Assembly: GCA_900553815.1 (NCBI GenBank)
Contig: USEY01000036.1
Coordinates: 1 to 37,020 of the forward strand
DNA from: an uncultured Bacteroides sp.
GTDB taxonomy: Bacteria; Bacteroidota; Bacteroidia; Bacteroidales; Bacteroidaceae
Reading direction: 5' to 3'
DNA: 37,020 nt
Part shown: in pieces, positions 9,137 to 17,487 of the stretch
Layout of the letters: each line of letters begins with the position of its first letter
How positions within the stretch are numbered: position 1 is the stretch's first letter
Notes under the pieces: model-generated
Seen by the model: the letters and a program-made list of their open reading frames with translations, nothing else
The model's database searches: none
Told to the model about the DNA's origin: nothing
Translations under genes and position numbers: made by a program

Positions 9137-9682
9137 TTAAGAATTAAGCCTCATTACTTTCACTTCATTGCTGCTTTCACATTCCTTTTGAGTCCTACAG
9201 GCCTGGTGGGAATAACGATTGCCTTTTACGGTGACTCCATTCGCACTTATGATAAAATGCACACGTCTCATGAGGCAAGGTTCCTTCACTGCGCTGGCAC
9301 CATCCCAATAGTAGTACCACAGCACATCGTCGTCTTTCCGCTTTTTCTCAATTTCCCAGCCGTTCTGTTCCAGCAGTTTTCCGGCATCGAACAATACTTT
9401 GGGTATGGACTTTTTGTTCATGCAATCATTCAAGGTACGGTATACTTCTACTTTGTCAAGGTCTACCTTATCACTGATAGTATCCATCTCTTCTCTCGGC
9501 CATTTACGCAAGATGGGTTTTTGATACTTGATGTAAGTCAGTTGGTAGCCAAGTTCAAACTCCAGTTGCTCAACTCTACATTCTATGACCTTTCCAAGCT
9601 CAATCATAAAGAATTTGTCGCCCGGTTTCAGGCCTTCTACCGTAAGTGCGTTGTAAACATTTTCTTTTCTACTCCAAAACAT
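9137..9682 (-). CDS. Hypothetical protein
   Basis: I do not recognise this 181-residue protein. It has no signal peptide or membrane segment. It is mixed charged/aromatic (KRKDDDVLWYYYWDG in the middle), with an N-terminal part (MFWSRKENVYNAL, GLKPGDKFFMIELGKV) that looks like a small beta domain. It is lower in GC than its neighbours and opposite in strand to everything around it. Codon structure looks coding, and the translation is not low-complexity. The start is the ATG at 9682 and the stop the TAA at 9139-9137. It may be a lineage-specific or transferred gene. Confidence 0.6.
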   Translation of the reverse strand: MFWSRKENVYNALTVEGLKPGDKFFMIELGKVIECRVEQLEFELGYQLTYIKYQKPILRKWPREEMDTISDKVDLDKVEVYRTLNDCMNKKSIPKVLFDAGKLLEQNGWEIEKKRKDDDVLWYYYWDGASAVKEPCLMRRVHFIISANGVTVKGNRYSHQACRTQKECESSNEVKVMRLNS

Positions 9683-9889
9683 GTATACGATTTATTTAAT
9701 TTCCCGTCCCTGTGAAAGCCAGACGGCGTACCTTCGGAAGGGGAATGCCGGCCGACATGCAGGACTGGAGGGTTAATACTGAACAAATTACGCATTGACA
9801 GAAATATGGCAAGCTGTCTGCTGCATTTTTTGCAGGAACAGACCCTAACTGCATGCCGCCCGATGAACCGTCCAACCATTTTTTTACAT

Positions 9890-9897
9890 TATCTTTG
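9890..9897 (+). promoter_or_regulatory. Putative -7 box of the tatD-family gene
   Basis: TATCTTTG is an exact TAnnTTTG match and lies 25 nt before the ATG at 9923. No clear -33 TTTG is seen at the expected spacing. Confidence 0.5.
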
Positions 9898-9922
9898 CCG
9901 CTGAACAACAGAAGGAAACGCC

Positions 9923-10558
9923 ATGCTCGACATTCACACCCACCACTTGCCCTCCGTGCCCGGCACAGCCATCGTCAGCGTGTCGCCCGCCGACTTCTGT
10001 CCGCAGCCCGGCCACTGGTACTCCACAGGCATCCATCCCTGGCAGACCGGCGACCCGCAATGGCAGGCCGACGACTGGGAACAGCTGCTTGTGCAACTGC
10101 TGCGCCACCCGCAGGTGCTGGCCGTGGGCGAAGCAGGACTGGACCGGCTGGCGCAGGCACCCCTGCCCCTGCAAACCGACCTTTTCCGCCGTCAGGCCCT
10201 GCTGGCCGAGACCGTTGGCAAACCGCTGATAATCCATGCGGTAAAAGTACAGGCCGAACTGATAGCGCTGAAGCGCGAACTGCAGCCCGCCATGCCCTGG
10301 GTGATACACGGCTTCCGCGGCAAGCCCCAGATGGCCGACGCCTACCTGCGCCACGGCTTCTACCTCTCCTTTGGCCAGCACTACCACCCCGAAGCCCTAC
10401 GCCTCACCCCCGCCAACCGCCTGCTGCTGGAGACCGACGAGAGCCTTGTGCCCATCGGCCAGCTCTGCCAACAGGCCGCCACCCTGCGCCAGGTCGACGT
10501 CGACACTCTCCGTCAGGCCCTTGCGGCCAACGTGTGTCAAGTCTTTTTTGGACATTAA
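9923..10558 (+). CDS. TatD family metal-dependent hydrolase
   Basis: This 211-residue protein shows the metal-binding pattern of the TatD amidohydrolase family: DIHTHH with His5 and His7, the GEAGLD motif near residue 70, IIHAVK, WVIHGFRGKP, and the terminal metal ligand region LLLETDES. Family members are divalent-metal DNases or other hydrolases. This one is shorter than the roughly 260-residue E. coli TatD, as is common for the short TatD-like proteins of Bacteroides. The substrate is not known. It is separated from tyrS by 79 nt that hold a separate promoter. Confidence 0.88.
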   Translation: MLDIHTHHLPSVPGTAIVSVSPADFCPQPGHWYSTGIHPWQTGDPQWQADDWEQLLVQLLRHPQVLAVGEAGLDRLAQAPLPLQTDLFRRQALLAETVGKPLIIHAVKVQAELIALKRELQPAMPWVIHGFRGKPQMADAYLRHGFYLSFGQHYHPEALRLTPANRLLLETDESLVPIGQLCQQAATLRQVDVDTLRQALAANVCQVFFGH

Positions 10559-10560
10559 GT

Positions 10561-10591
10561 TTTGTTTCTTCAAAGAAAGGTCGTACTTTTG
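10561..10591 (+). promoter_or_regulatory. Consensus promoter of tyrS
   Basis: TTTG (10561-10564), a 19-nt spacer and TACTTTTG (10584-10591) give a perfect match to the Bacteroides primary sigma factor consensus. It is 46 nt upstream of the tyrS ATG. Confidence 0.8.
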
Positions 10592-10637
10592 CGGCAAGTA
10601 TCACTATAAATCAAATCATTAAACAAATAATCATTCG

Positions 10638-11930
10638 ATGAATTTTGTAGAAGAATTAAGATGGCGTGGCATGCTCCACGATATGATGCCCGGAACAGAA
10701 GAGTTGCTTTCCAAAGAAATGGTTACGGCTTACCTGGGCATTGACCCTACAGCTGATTCGTTACACATAGGACACCTGTGCGGAGTGATGATTCTGCGTC
10801 ACTTCCAGCGTTGCGGACACAAGCCGCTGGCATTGATTGGTGGTGCCACCGGTATGATTGGCGACCCCTCGGGCAAGTCACAGGAACGCAACCTGCTGGA
10901 CGAGGAAACACTGCGCCACAATCAGGAGTGCATCAAGAAACAGCTGTCCAAGTTCCTGGACTTTGAATCGGACGCTCCCAACCGCGCCGAGCTGGTGAAC
11001 AACTACGACTGGATGAAGGACTTCACCTTCCTGGACTTCGCCCGCACGGTAGGCAAGCACATCACCGTGAACTACATGATGGCCAAGGACAGCGTACAGA
11101 AACGTCTGAACGGCGAAGCCCGCGATGGCCTGTCGTTCACCGAATTCACCTACCAGCTGTTGCAGGGCTATGACTTCCTCCACCTCTACGAGACCAAAAA
11201 CTGCAAGTTGCAGATGGGCGGTAGCGACCAGTGGGGCAACATCACAACCGGTGCCGAACTTATCCGCCGTACCAACGGTGGCGAGGTATATGCACTGACC
11301 TGCCCGCTGATAACCAAGGCCGACGGAGGCAAGTTCGGAAAGACCGAAAGCGGCAACATCTGGCTTGACCCGCGCTACACTTCTCCCTACAAGTTCTATC
11401 AGTTCTGGCTGAACGTAAGCGACGCCGATGCCGAAAAATACATCAAAATCTTCACTTCCATCGAGAAAGAAGAGATTGAAAGCCTCATTGCCCAGCACCG
11501 CGAAGCTCCCCACCTGCGCGCCCTGCAGAAGCGCCTGGCCAAGGAAGTGACCATCATGGTACACTCTGAGGAAGACTACAACGCTGCTGTCGAGGCCTCT
11601 TCCATCCTCTTTGGCGGCGGCACGTCCGAAGCCCTGAAGAAGTTGGACGAGCAGACACTGCTGTCGGTATTCGAAGGTGTTCCCCAGTTCGAGGTATCGC
11701 GCGACGCTCTGGCTGCCGGTGTAAAGGCCGTTGACCTCTTCGTAGAAAATGCCGCCGTCTTCCCCTCAAAAGGCGAGATGCGCAAGCTGGTGCAGGGTGG
11801 CGGCGTTTCGCTGAACAAGGAAAAGCTGGCTGCCTTCGACCAGGTAATCAGCACAGCCGACCTGCTGGACGACAAGTACCTGCTGGTTCAGCGCGGCAAG
11901 AAGAACTACTACCTGATTATTGCGAAGTAA
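10638..11930 (+). CDS. tyrS: Tyrosine--tRNA ligase
   Basis: The 430-residue class I aminoacyl-tRNA synthetase charges tRNA-Tyr with tyrosine in the cytoplasm. The HIGH motif is seen as [10 protein letters not shown] near residue 40, and the KMSKS equivalent as KFGKTESGN near residue 235, the usual TyrRS variant. The tyrosine-pocket motif GGSDQWGNI is intact, and the C-terminal S4-like RNA-binding domain ([11 protein letters not shown] to the end) is complete. It has its own promoter and terminator and is probably monocistronic. Confidence 0.97.
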   Translation: MNFVEELRWRGMLHDMMPGTEELLSKEMVTAYLGIDPTADSLHIGHLCGVMILRHFQRCGHKPLALIGGATGMIGDPSGKSQERNLLDEETLRHNQECIKKQLSKFLDFESDAPNRAELVNNYDWMKDFTFLDFARTVGKHITVNYMMAKDSVQKRLNGEARDGLSFTEFTYQLLQGYDFLHLYETKNCKLQMGGSDQWGNITTGAELIRRTNGGEVYALTCPLITKADGGKFGKTESGNIWLDPRYTSPYKFYQFWLNVSDADAEKYIKIFTSIEKEEIESLIAQHREAPHLRALQKRLAKEVTIMVHSEEDYNAAVEASSILFGGGTSEALKKLDEQTLLSVFEGVPQFEVSRDALAAGVKAVDLFVENAAVFPSKGEMRKLVQGGGVSLNKEKLAAFDQVISTADLLDDKYLLVQRGKKNYYLIIAK

Positions 11931-11956
11931 ACAGACATAACCTACAGACAAGAAAA

Positions 11957-11988
11957 AGGAAGACCCACGACGGGCCTTCCTTTTTTTG
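11957..11988 (+). terminator. Terminator after tyrS
   Basis: GGAAG-A-CCC (from 11958) pairs with GGG-C-CTTCC (to 11980), and a run of seven Ts follows directly. The A-run before the stem makes it also usable from the opposite strand. Confidence 0.8.
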
Positions 11989-12116
11989 TGCACTGCCGGC
12001 AGACAGCAGCCGCTAGTCTACACCATCGGCAGCAACGCCCTTCCAACCTGCACTACGCACACCGATTCATTTCCTAATAAACCTATTAATCAGCATGTTA
12101 ACATTTCACGCAATAG

Positions 12117-12226
12117 TAATGTACTCCCAGCGTGATAGCAGTTAACTCCTGACGCGATAGCAGTGTACTCCCAACGCGATAGCAGTTAACTCCTCAGACG
12201 ATAGCAGTCCACTGCTATCGACAGCC
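12117..12226. repeat. Array B: five tandem 22-bp repeats, inverted relative to arrays A and D
   Basis: Units start at 12117, 12139, 12161, 12183 and 12205. The readable unit is CAGTTAACTCC or CAGTGTACTCC followed by a variable stretch ending CGATAG. Read with the preceding bases it gives CGATAGCAGTTAACTCC, nearly the reverse complement of the array A/D unit (GGAGTTAACTGCTACCG). The family is therefore present here in the opposite orientation. The array fills the convergent gap between tyrS and the DUF4884 lipoprotein gene and stops 3 nt before the latter's stop codon. Confidence 0.85.
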
Positions 12227-12229
12227 CCG

Positions 12230-12523
12230 TCAGGGCTTCACCACGACGCTGTCGACCCGATGCCGGTAGCACACGGTCTGCCGGCGGGTAGAGTCGTTGG
12301 GGATGGCGGTGACGTCGCCCTGCGTGGTGAAGTAGACGTAGCTCCCCGACCACGTATCATAGAAGCGGTAGACGCGGCAACCGTCGTGTTCGAACAGGTA
12401 GCTGACTTCGTAGTCGGAATTGTTGGCGGCCTTCGATTCGGCTACGGAACGTTGTAGCACGCAAGACGAAAGGGCTGACAAGGCCATCATAAGGACGGCG
12501 GCGGGGGCAAGTAGTTTTTTCAT
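12230..12523 (-). CDS. DUF4884 small lipoprotein
   Basis: Starting at the ATG at 12523, this is a 97-residue lipoprotein precursor with a lipobox ending ...ALSSC at Cys21. An upstream in-frame ATG at 12604 would place 27 residues before the signal sequence and run through the -7 box, so it is rejected. The mature part (YEVSYLFEHDGCRVYRFYD, YVYFTTQGDVTAIPND) matches the DUF4884 family of Bacteroidales, which has no known function. No acidic export motif follows the lipidated Cys, so it probably faces the periplasm. Confidence 0.82.
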   Translation of the reverse strand: MKKLLAPAAVLMMALSALSSCVLQRSVAESKAANNSDYEVSYLFEHDGCRVYRFYDTWSGSYVYFTTQGDVTAIPNDSTRRQTVCYRHRVDSVVVKP

Positions 12524-12558
12524 GGTTTTGCATGTAGTTTTTAGGGTTATCAATGAAC

Positions 12559-12566
12559 CAAAGGTA
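12559..12566 (-). promoter_or_regulatory. Putative -7 box of the DUF4884 gene
   Basis: On the minus strand TACCTTTG (12566-12559) matches TAnnTTTG exactly and lies 36 nt before the chosen ATG at 12523. No convincing -33 box was found. Confidence 0.5.
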
Positions 12567-12749
12567 GTCATATTTGTTATATAAAGGTAGACATTGGTCT
12601 GCAATTATTGCAGGATGGCCTTTGTCTGAACCTTCTTACTTGAGAAGTGACGGCGGATTTGCAGGCCTGATAGATTTTATGAATAGGCCGATAGAAAAAT
12701 CCGATAAGGGTTGATAAGTGATATGAAAAACCTTTTCCATACATTTGCA

Positions 12750-12757
12750 CCAGTAAG
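12750..12757 (+). promoter_or_regulatory. Putative -7 box of the rubrerythrin gene
   Basis: TACATTTG is an exact TAnnTTTG match and lies 40 nt before the ATG at 12798. The -33 region is A-rich without TTTG, which could mean the promoter depends on an activator. I do not see a specific oxidative-stress operator. Confidence 0.5.
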
Positions 12758-12797
12758 AGAAAACAAAAATATTAATCCCACTTAAAAACTAACGATT

Positions 12798-13376
12798 ATG
12801 ACTAAGAGTATTAAAGGAACCCGCACAGAAAAGAATCTGATGACTTCATTCGCCGGCGAATCGCAGGCACGTATGCGCTACACTTACTTTGCCAGCGTGG
12901 CCAAGAAGGAAGGCTATGAGCAAATTGCAGCTATCTTCATGGAGACAGCCGACCAGGAGAAGGAGCACGCCAAGCGTATGTTCAAGTGGCTGGAAGGCGG
13001 CATGGTTGAAATTACGGCCAGCTATCCGGCAGGTGTCATCGGAACTACACTGGAGAATCTGAAGGCTGCTGCCGAAGGTGAGCACGAAGAGTGGTCGCTG
13101 GACTATCCTAAATTTGCCGACATTGCCGACGAAGAGGGTTTCCCCGAAATAGCCCTGATGTACCGCAACATCGCCGTTGCCGAAAAGGGACACGAAGAAC
13201 GCTACCGTGCCTTTGTGAACAACATTGAGAACGCTACCGTATTTGCCAAGGAAGGCGAAGTGGTATGGCAGTGCCGCAACTGCGGATTCATCTACGTGGG
13301 CAAGGAAGCTCCTGAGGTTTGTCCGGCTTGTCTCCATCCGCAGGCTTACTTCGAAGTGAAGAAAGAAAATTGGTAA
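12798..13376 (+). CDS. rbr: Rubrerythrin
   Basis: The 192-residue protein combines an N-terminal ferritin-like four-helix domain with a di-iron site and a C-terminal rubredoxin-like domain. The diiron motifs include SFAGESQARMRY and EKEHAKRMF, with a second pair at EIALMYRNIAVAEKGHEERY. The Fe(Cys)4 site uses CRNC (near 156-159) and CPAC (near 172-175). Rubrerythrin reduces hydrogen peroxide to water in the cytoplasm of anaerobes and is a main peroxide defence in Bacteroides. The gene is flanked by its own -7 box and a strong terminator. Confidence 0.96.
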   Translation: MTKSIKGTRTEKNLMTSFAGESQARMRYTYFASVAKKEGYEQIAAIFMETADQEKEHAKRMFKWLEGGMVEITASYPAGVIGTTLENLKAAAEGEHEEWSLDYPKFADIADEEGFPEIALMYRNIAVAEKGHEERYRAFVNNIENATVFAKEGEVVWQCRNCGFIYVGKEAPEVCPACLHPQAYFEVKKENW

Positions 13377-13418
13377 TGAACATCTGCCCCCTTAGGGCAA
13401 GGATAAGCATATAAAATG

Positions 13419-13463
13419 AGCGAGGGAACATCTGTTGTGGATGTTCCCTCGCTTTGTTTTTTG
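13419..13463. terminator. Strong terminator between rbr and nadB (convergent)
   Basis: AGCGAGGGAACATC (13419-13432) and its perfect complement (13440-13453) form a 14-bp stem with a 7-nt loop, followed by TTGTTTTTT. It lies 42 nt after the rbr stop and 30 nt beyond the nadB stop, so it probably serves both converging genes. Confidence 0.88.
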
Positions 13464-13493
13464 TCGCAGCCTGCCCGATTTGCGGGCACGGTC

Positions 13494-15077
13494 TTATTTC
13501 TTCTGTTCGTCGGCGTGGCGCGGATAGTCGATGGTGTAGTGCAGTCCGCGGCTTTCCTTGCGCTCCATGGCCTGCTTGGTGATGAGGTAGCCCACGTTTA
13601 TCATGTTGCGCAGCTCGCACAGTTCGCGGGTGGCCTTGCAGCGTTTGAACAGGCGTTCGGTCTCTTCGTAGAGGATGTCCAGGCGGTTCCAGGCGCGGGT
13701 CAGTCGGACGTTGCTGCGCACAATGCCCACGTATGATTCCATTATCTGGTTCACTTCCTTCATGCTCTGGGTGATGAGCACGCGTTCTTCGTTGCTGATG
13801 GTGCCCTCGTCGTTCCATTCGGGTATGTCGTCGTTGAAGTCATAGCGCTCCAGTACGCTCAAGGCATGCTTGGCAGCCGCATCGGCATAGACTACAGCCT
13901 CGATGAGCGAGTTGGATGCCAGGCGGTTGCCGCCGTGCAGGCCGGTGCACGAGCATTCGCCTATGGCGTAGAGACGGCGTATGCTGCTCTGTCCGTCCAG
14001 GTCCACCTTGATACCGCCGCACAGGTAGTGGGCAGCCGGTGCCACGGGTATGTAGTCCTTCGTGATGTCGATGCCTATGCTGAGGCACTTCTGGTAGATG
14101 TTGGGGAAGTGGCGCTTGGTTTCTTCGGGGTCTTTATGGGTCACGTCCAGGTAGACGTGGTCTTCACCGCGCAGCTTCATTTCGTTGTCGATGGCGCGGG
14201 CCACGATGTCGCGCGGTGCCAGTGACAGGCGCGGGTCGTACTTCTGCATGAATTCCTTGCCGTCCATCGTGCGCAGCACGCCGCCGTAGCCTCGCATGGC
14301 CTCAGTGATGAGGAACGAGGGGCGGTCGCCCGGATGGTAGAGGGCGGTGGGGTGGAACTGTATGAACTCCATGTCCTTCACGGCTCCTTTAGCGCGGTAG
14401 ACCATGGCTATGCCGTCGCCCGTGGCTACAAGCGGGTTGGTAGTGTGGCGGTAGACGGCCTCACAGCCTCCGGTGGCCATGACGGTTATCTTGCTGAGGA
14501 AGGTATCTACCTCGCCGGTCTCTTCGTTCAGCACGTAGGCGCCGTAGCACTTGATGCCGGGCGTGTAGCGCGTCACGATGATGCCCAAATGGTGCTGGGT
14601 GATGATTTCTACCGCATAATGGTTGGTAAAGATGGTGATGTTGGGATGCTGCTTGACGGCTTCGATGAGCGACGTCTGAATCTCGGCTCCCGTGTTGTCT
14701 TTATGGTGCAGGATGCGGAATTCCGAGTGTCCGCCTTCCTTGTGCAGGTCGAAAGTTCCGTCGTCTTTCTTGTCGAAGTTCACTCCCCAGCTGATGAGTT
14801 CCTTGATTTGCTCGGGCGCGTTGCGTACCACCTTCTCCACAGCGGCACGGTCGCTTATCCAGTCGCCCGCTATCATGGTGTCTTCAATGTGCTTCTCGAA
14901 GTTGTCTACCGCCAGGTTGGTCACCGAGGCTATGCCTCCCTGTGCGAAATACGTGTTGGCCTCTTCCATTCCGGCTTTACAGATGAGGGCTACCGTCCCC
15001 TTCTTCGCCACTTTCAGGGCGAAACTCATCCCGGCAATGCCTGAGCCGATGACGAGGAAATCGAACTTTCTTACCAT
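13494..15077 (-). CDS. nadB: L-aspartate oxidase
   Basis: This 527-residue FAD enzyme oxidises L-aspartate to iminoaspartate, the first step of de novo NAD synthesis. The N-terminal dinucleotide fold is GSGIAGMSFALKVA. The substrate and FAD region shows ANTYFAQGGIASV, HHKDNTGAEI, EFIQFHPTALYHPG and APAAHYLCGGI, and the flavin-binding C-terminal signature CTGLHGGNRLASNSLIEAVVYA (given in two parts: CTGLHGGNRLAS, then NSLIEAVVYA). Length and domain order are normal. nadA and nadC are not adjacent, so the pathway genes are dispersed here. In anaerobes fumarate can act as electron acceptor for this enzyme. Confidence 0.96.
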   Translation of the reverse strand: MVRKFDFLVIGSGIAGMSFALKVAKKGTVALICKAGMEEANTYFAQGGIASVTNLAVDNFEKHIEDTMIAGDWISDRAAVEKVVRNAPEQIKELISWGVNFDKKDDGTFDLHKEGGHSEFRILHHKDNTGAEIQTSLIEAVKQHPNITIFTNHYAVEIITQHHLGIIVTRYTPGIKCYGAYVLNEETGEVDTFLSKITVMATGGCEAVYRHTTNPLVATGDGIAMVYRAKGAVKDMEFIQFHPTALYHPGDRPSFLITEAMRGYGGVLRTMDGKEFMQKYDPRLSLAPRDIVARAIDNEMKLRGEDHVYLDVTHKDPEETKRHFPNIYQKCLSIGIDITKDYIPVAPAAHYLCGGIKVDLDGQSSIRRLYAIGECSCTGLHGGNRLASNSLIEAVVYADAAAKHALSVLERYDFNDDIPEWNDEGTISNEERVLITQSMKEVNQIMESYVGIVRSNVRLTRAWNRLDILYEETERLFKRCKATRELCELRNMINVGYLITKQAMERKESRGLHYTIDYPRHADEQKK

Positions 15078-15085
15078 AAGATGTA

Positions 15086-15175
15086 GTTTTTGAGTTGATA
15101 AGTTTTTAAGTTGATAAGTTTTTAAGTTGGTAGCCCGTTGCCGTGTCCTAACTTAAAAACTCAAAAACTTATAAA
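15086..15175. repeat. Tandem and inverted AGTTTTTAAGTT repeats in the nadB leader
   Basis: AGTTTTTAAGTT occurs at 15101-15112 and 15117-15128, a 16-nt period with GATA between, and a degenerate copy lies at 15084-15095. The exact reverse complement occurs at 15150-15161, followed by related AAAAACTT and TATAAACT blocks. The region can fold into an AT-rich hairpin in the untranslated leader between the nadB -7 box and its start. It resembles the palindromic filler repeats seen between genes in Bacteroidales. Confidence 0.7.
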
Positions 15176-15203
15176 CTAATAAACTCGCTTAGTTAGTTTG
15201 TCG

Positions 15204-15211
15204 CAAAACTA
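15204..15211 (-). promoter_or_regulatory. Putative -7 box of nadB
   Basis: On the minus strand TAGTTTTG (15211-15204) matches TAnnTTTG exactly, about 127 nt before the nadB ATG at 15077. The transcript would carry the inverted repeats at 15086-15175 in its leader. No -33 match is visible. Confidence 0.45.
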
Positions 15212-15282
15212 CAAAATTAGTGCATTGCTTGTTCGTTTTGCCGCTGGAAATCCATACCTTTACCGCAAAAAAAGAAGAAAAT

Positions 15283-15702
15283 ATGATGGATAGAGTGTTC
15301 CATGCCCGCATCACTGCCGGGCAGTATTTGTTTCTGCTGCTGCCCACCGTGCTGGTCATCTACGGCTTCCTGACCCGCAACTGGTTCATATCTCTGTTGT
15401 GTATGGTGATGTTGGTACTGGTCATTGAAGAACTGATTCACACCACCTACACGCTGACCGCCGACGGACAGTTGCTCATCGGCCGCGGCCGCTTCCACCG
15501 GCAGAAATCCTACGCCTTGGCCGACATTACCGAAGTGGAGCGTGCGAAAGCCATGATGCTGGGCCGCCTGGCCGTCACCCACTACGTCTTGCTTCGCTTC
15601 AGTAACGGCAAGTGCGAAGCCCTGCTGCCCACTGACGAGGAGGGTTTTGTGCAGGCGCTGATGAAGAGAAGGAAAGGGGCGGAGAAGGAAGAAGAAGAGT
15701 AA
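15283..15702 (+). CDS. Small membrane protein with PH-like domain
   Basis: Starting at the ATG at 15283 (MMDRVFHARITAG), the protein has 139 residues. It begins with two close hydrophobic segments (QYLFLLLPTVLVIYGFL and FISLLCMVMLVLVIEELI), then a soluble domain with short strands (YTLTADGQLLIGRGRF, ALADITEVERAK, YVLLRFSNGKCEALLP) and a charged C-terminal tail. This layout matches bacterial PH-domain membrane proteins. No specific function is known. An upstream in-frame ATG at 15220 would overlap the nadB promoter region and adds no signal, so it is rejected. It diverges from nadB and converges with the lipoprotein gene at 15707. Confidence 0.75.
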   Translation: MMDRVFHARITAGQYLFLLLPTVLVIYGFLTRNWFISLLCMVMLVLVIEELIHTTYTLTADGQLLIGRGRFHRQKSYALADITEVERAKAMMLGRLAVTHYVLLRFSNGKCEALLPTDEEGFVQALMKRRKGAEKEEEE

Positions 15703-15706
15703 CCAC

Positions 15707-16315
15707 TCAGGGCAGAGGAGTTTCGGTAAGGATAAAGTTGCGTTGAATCGGCCTGTCATATATCACTGTCCCCCGTATGGTCCGCATTTCTTCCGGGAAT
15801 TCCCTTCGGATAGTGAGGAGATAGGTGGCCTGTATATGCCGATGACTGACGCTTCCTTGCAACACAAGTCGGCTGTGGGGCGCAACCGTGAGTTCTTCTT
15901 CCTCAACCAGACTGCTTTCGTACGTATATTCTCCCTGACGGTAAGGTATTTTCATCTTTTCGTTGATGTCGTTAACGAGTGACAAATAAGACATTGTCGG
16001 CCTGTAAAGGTATAAGTCGCTGCTGCCTTCCCAGCCGAAAGCCTGCGGGTCGTCGCTTGTCCAACTTACGGTGGTAAGTTCATCGGGGTAGGGGTCAATG
16101 GCGATGTTGACCGCCTGGTCTGTCTTGTTCTCGTAGACAAAGGGAAAGATTTCCACATCATATTCGGTCATACCGTCAGTTTCTGAGTTTATATCAGAGT
16201 AATAGTGCAGGCTTTCAACTACAAATGGTGTTTCCGGTCTGGGCTCATCTTCATCGGTGCAGCCGGTTAATGCCAGCAGCATGAGAGCGGTAAAGAAATA
16301 AAGAGTTGTTTTCAT
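15707..16315 (-). CDS. Lipoprotein B1 (paralogue of B2)
   Basis: The chosen start at 16315 gives 202 residues with a type II signal peptide (MKTTLYFFTALMLLALTGC, Cys19). TDEDEPRPE follows the Cys, an acidic patch like the lipoprotein export signal that sends Bacteroidetes lipoproteins to the cell surface. The body is all-beta looking, with no recognised domain. It is clearly homologous to B2 at 17488-18084: shared IDPYPDE/VDPYPDD, SDDPQAFGW/SDDPLAFGW, IPYRQGE/VPYRKGE, and GTVIYD/GTLVYD near the C-terminus. It lies 54 nt downstream of A1 on the same strand, so A1-B1 is an operon. Confidence 0.75.
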   Translation of the reverse strand: MKTTLYFFTALMLLALTGCTDEDEPRPETPFVVESLHYYSDINSETDGMTEYDVEIFPFVYENKTDQAVNIAIDPYPDELTTVSWTSDDPQAFGWEGSSDLYLYRPTMSYLSLVNDINEKMKIPYRQGEYTYESSLVEEEELTVAPHSRLVLQGSVSHRHIQATYLLTIRREFPEEMRTIRGTVIYDRPIQRNFILTETPLP

Positions 16316-16369
16316 ACGCGGAGAATGCAAGGTAAATAAAGAAAGGAATCAGGACTACGGTCGGGCAGC

Positions 16370-17329
16370 TTATTCTATATCTACCACATCCGTGTCCAGA
16401 GTGTAAGAATGCGGATAGTCCACTTTCAGTTTTCCGGTATAGCTTTCTTCCTGTCCGGTCCGGGTGTTGACAATAGTGAGATGGAAAGTATAGAAAGCAC
16501 GCTTGTAGTTGACCCAGCAATGGATGAGAGTCAGTTTCCCCGGTTCACAAACCACTTCCACCGTACCCTGCATCTTGCAAGACTTCCGGCTCATAGTGCC
16601 GAATTGAGCCATATCGGGCGGTTCATTGAATATGATTTCTCCGTTTTCTACCCGGTCGGGCACCGGAACATACGTATACAGCGGATACCTGAACCAAGAC
16701 AGGGCACCCTGTTCCTTGGAAGTGAAGAAGTAAGTGCGCTCCGTTCCGTCATAAGGATGAATCAGGACTGTATAGGCCGAAGTGCCTGTATTTCTGTGCT
16801 CCTGGTATGTCCCTCCGAGGCCGCCACCAGTCGTTTCCACATCATCAGCCTCCAAGGTATAGGTAATGCTCTTCAGTTCGTAGACACTCTCCGACAACGG
16901 CTGGCGAAACGTATAAGTAGTCCATTCGCCCGAACCGGGCACACCTATGTGGACAATGATGCCTCGCTCTTCGTCATTCCGTACATTGTGGTTTACTGAA
17001 AGCCGGAAGGTATGGTCGGGAGTATGGGTAATGGTGAACCAGGCGCCTATGTCCAATGTGCCTACTCCATCAAGCACATAAGGTCTGTTGAGCTGATAGT
17101 CCATGTATGGAAATCCCTGAAGATTGGTTACCATGCCTATCCACCAGTCATCGTAAGGCACCCGGAATTCCACGGTCGAAGCATTGGCATCCAAGATGAA
17201 TTCTTGCGAGAGCATGGGCATTCCTTCGTCGTCCTGGCATCCGGTCATTGTTGTTAACAGAAAGAGCGGAACCAATAGCATATAGTACAGTCTTCTCATA
17301 GCGTTTATCCGGTATGTTGGTTTATTCAT
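16370..17329 (-). CDS. Lipoprotein A1 (paralogue of A2)
   Basis: This 319-residue lipoprotein has its lipobox at TMTGC (Cys31 from the ATG at 17329; an alternative start at 17299 gives a shorter signal). QDDEG follows, again an acidic surface-export-like patch. The N-terminal domain (FILDANASTVEFRVPYDDWWIGMV) resembles a BACON-like beta sandwich; this is an inference from pattern only. It is homologous to A2 at 23433-24368: shared LDGVGTL/LDGLGTL, DEERGIIVHI/GDERGMVIHL, SITYTLEADD/SMTYTLEEGD, VPVPDRVENGEIIF/VPVPDHVSNGQLVF and a final GKL..YP..Y segment. A consensus promoter precedes it. B1 follows. Confidence 0.75.
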   Translation of the reverse strand: MNKPTYRINAMRRLYYMLLVPLFLLTTMTGCQDDEGMPMLSQEFILDANASTVEFRVPYDDWWIGMVTNLQGFPYMDYQLNRPYVLDGVGTLDIGAWFTITHTPDHTFRLSVNHNVRNDEERGIIVHIGVPGSGEWTTYTFRQPLSESVYELKSITYTLEADDVETTGGGLGGTYQEHRNTGTSAYTVLIHPYDGTERTYFFTSKEQGALSWFRYPLYTYVPVPDRVENGEIIFNEPPDMAQFGTMSRKSCKMQGTVEVVCEPGKLTLIHCWVNYKRAFYTFHLTIVNTRTGQEESYTGKLKVDYPHSYTLDTDVVDIE

Positions 17330-17365
17330 AGTACAGGCGTACAGCCAATGCGGGACGCCTTTCTA

Positions 17366-17396
17366 CAAAAATAGACATTCGAAGACGAAAATCAAA
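17366..17396 (-). promoter_or_regulatory. Consensus promoter of the A1-B1 lipoprotein operon
   Basis: On the minus strand TTTG (17396-17393), a 19-nt spacer and TATTTTTG (17373-17366) match the Bacteroides promoter consensus perfectly. It is 37 nt before the ATG at 17329. Confidence 0.75.
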
Positions 17397-17487
17397 CAAA
17401 GCGGGATGAAAAGAGGAGGAAACCGGCTGAAAAACAGAAAATCATGTAAGACAGAGCAGTTCCTCAGACTTCTATCCGTCGCTAAGC

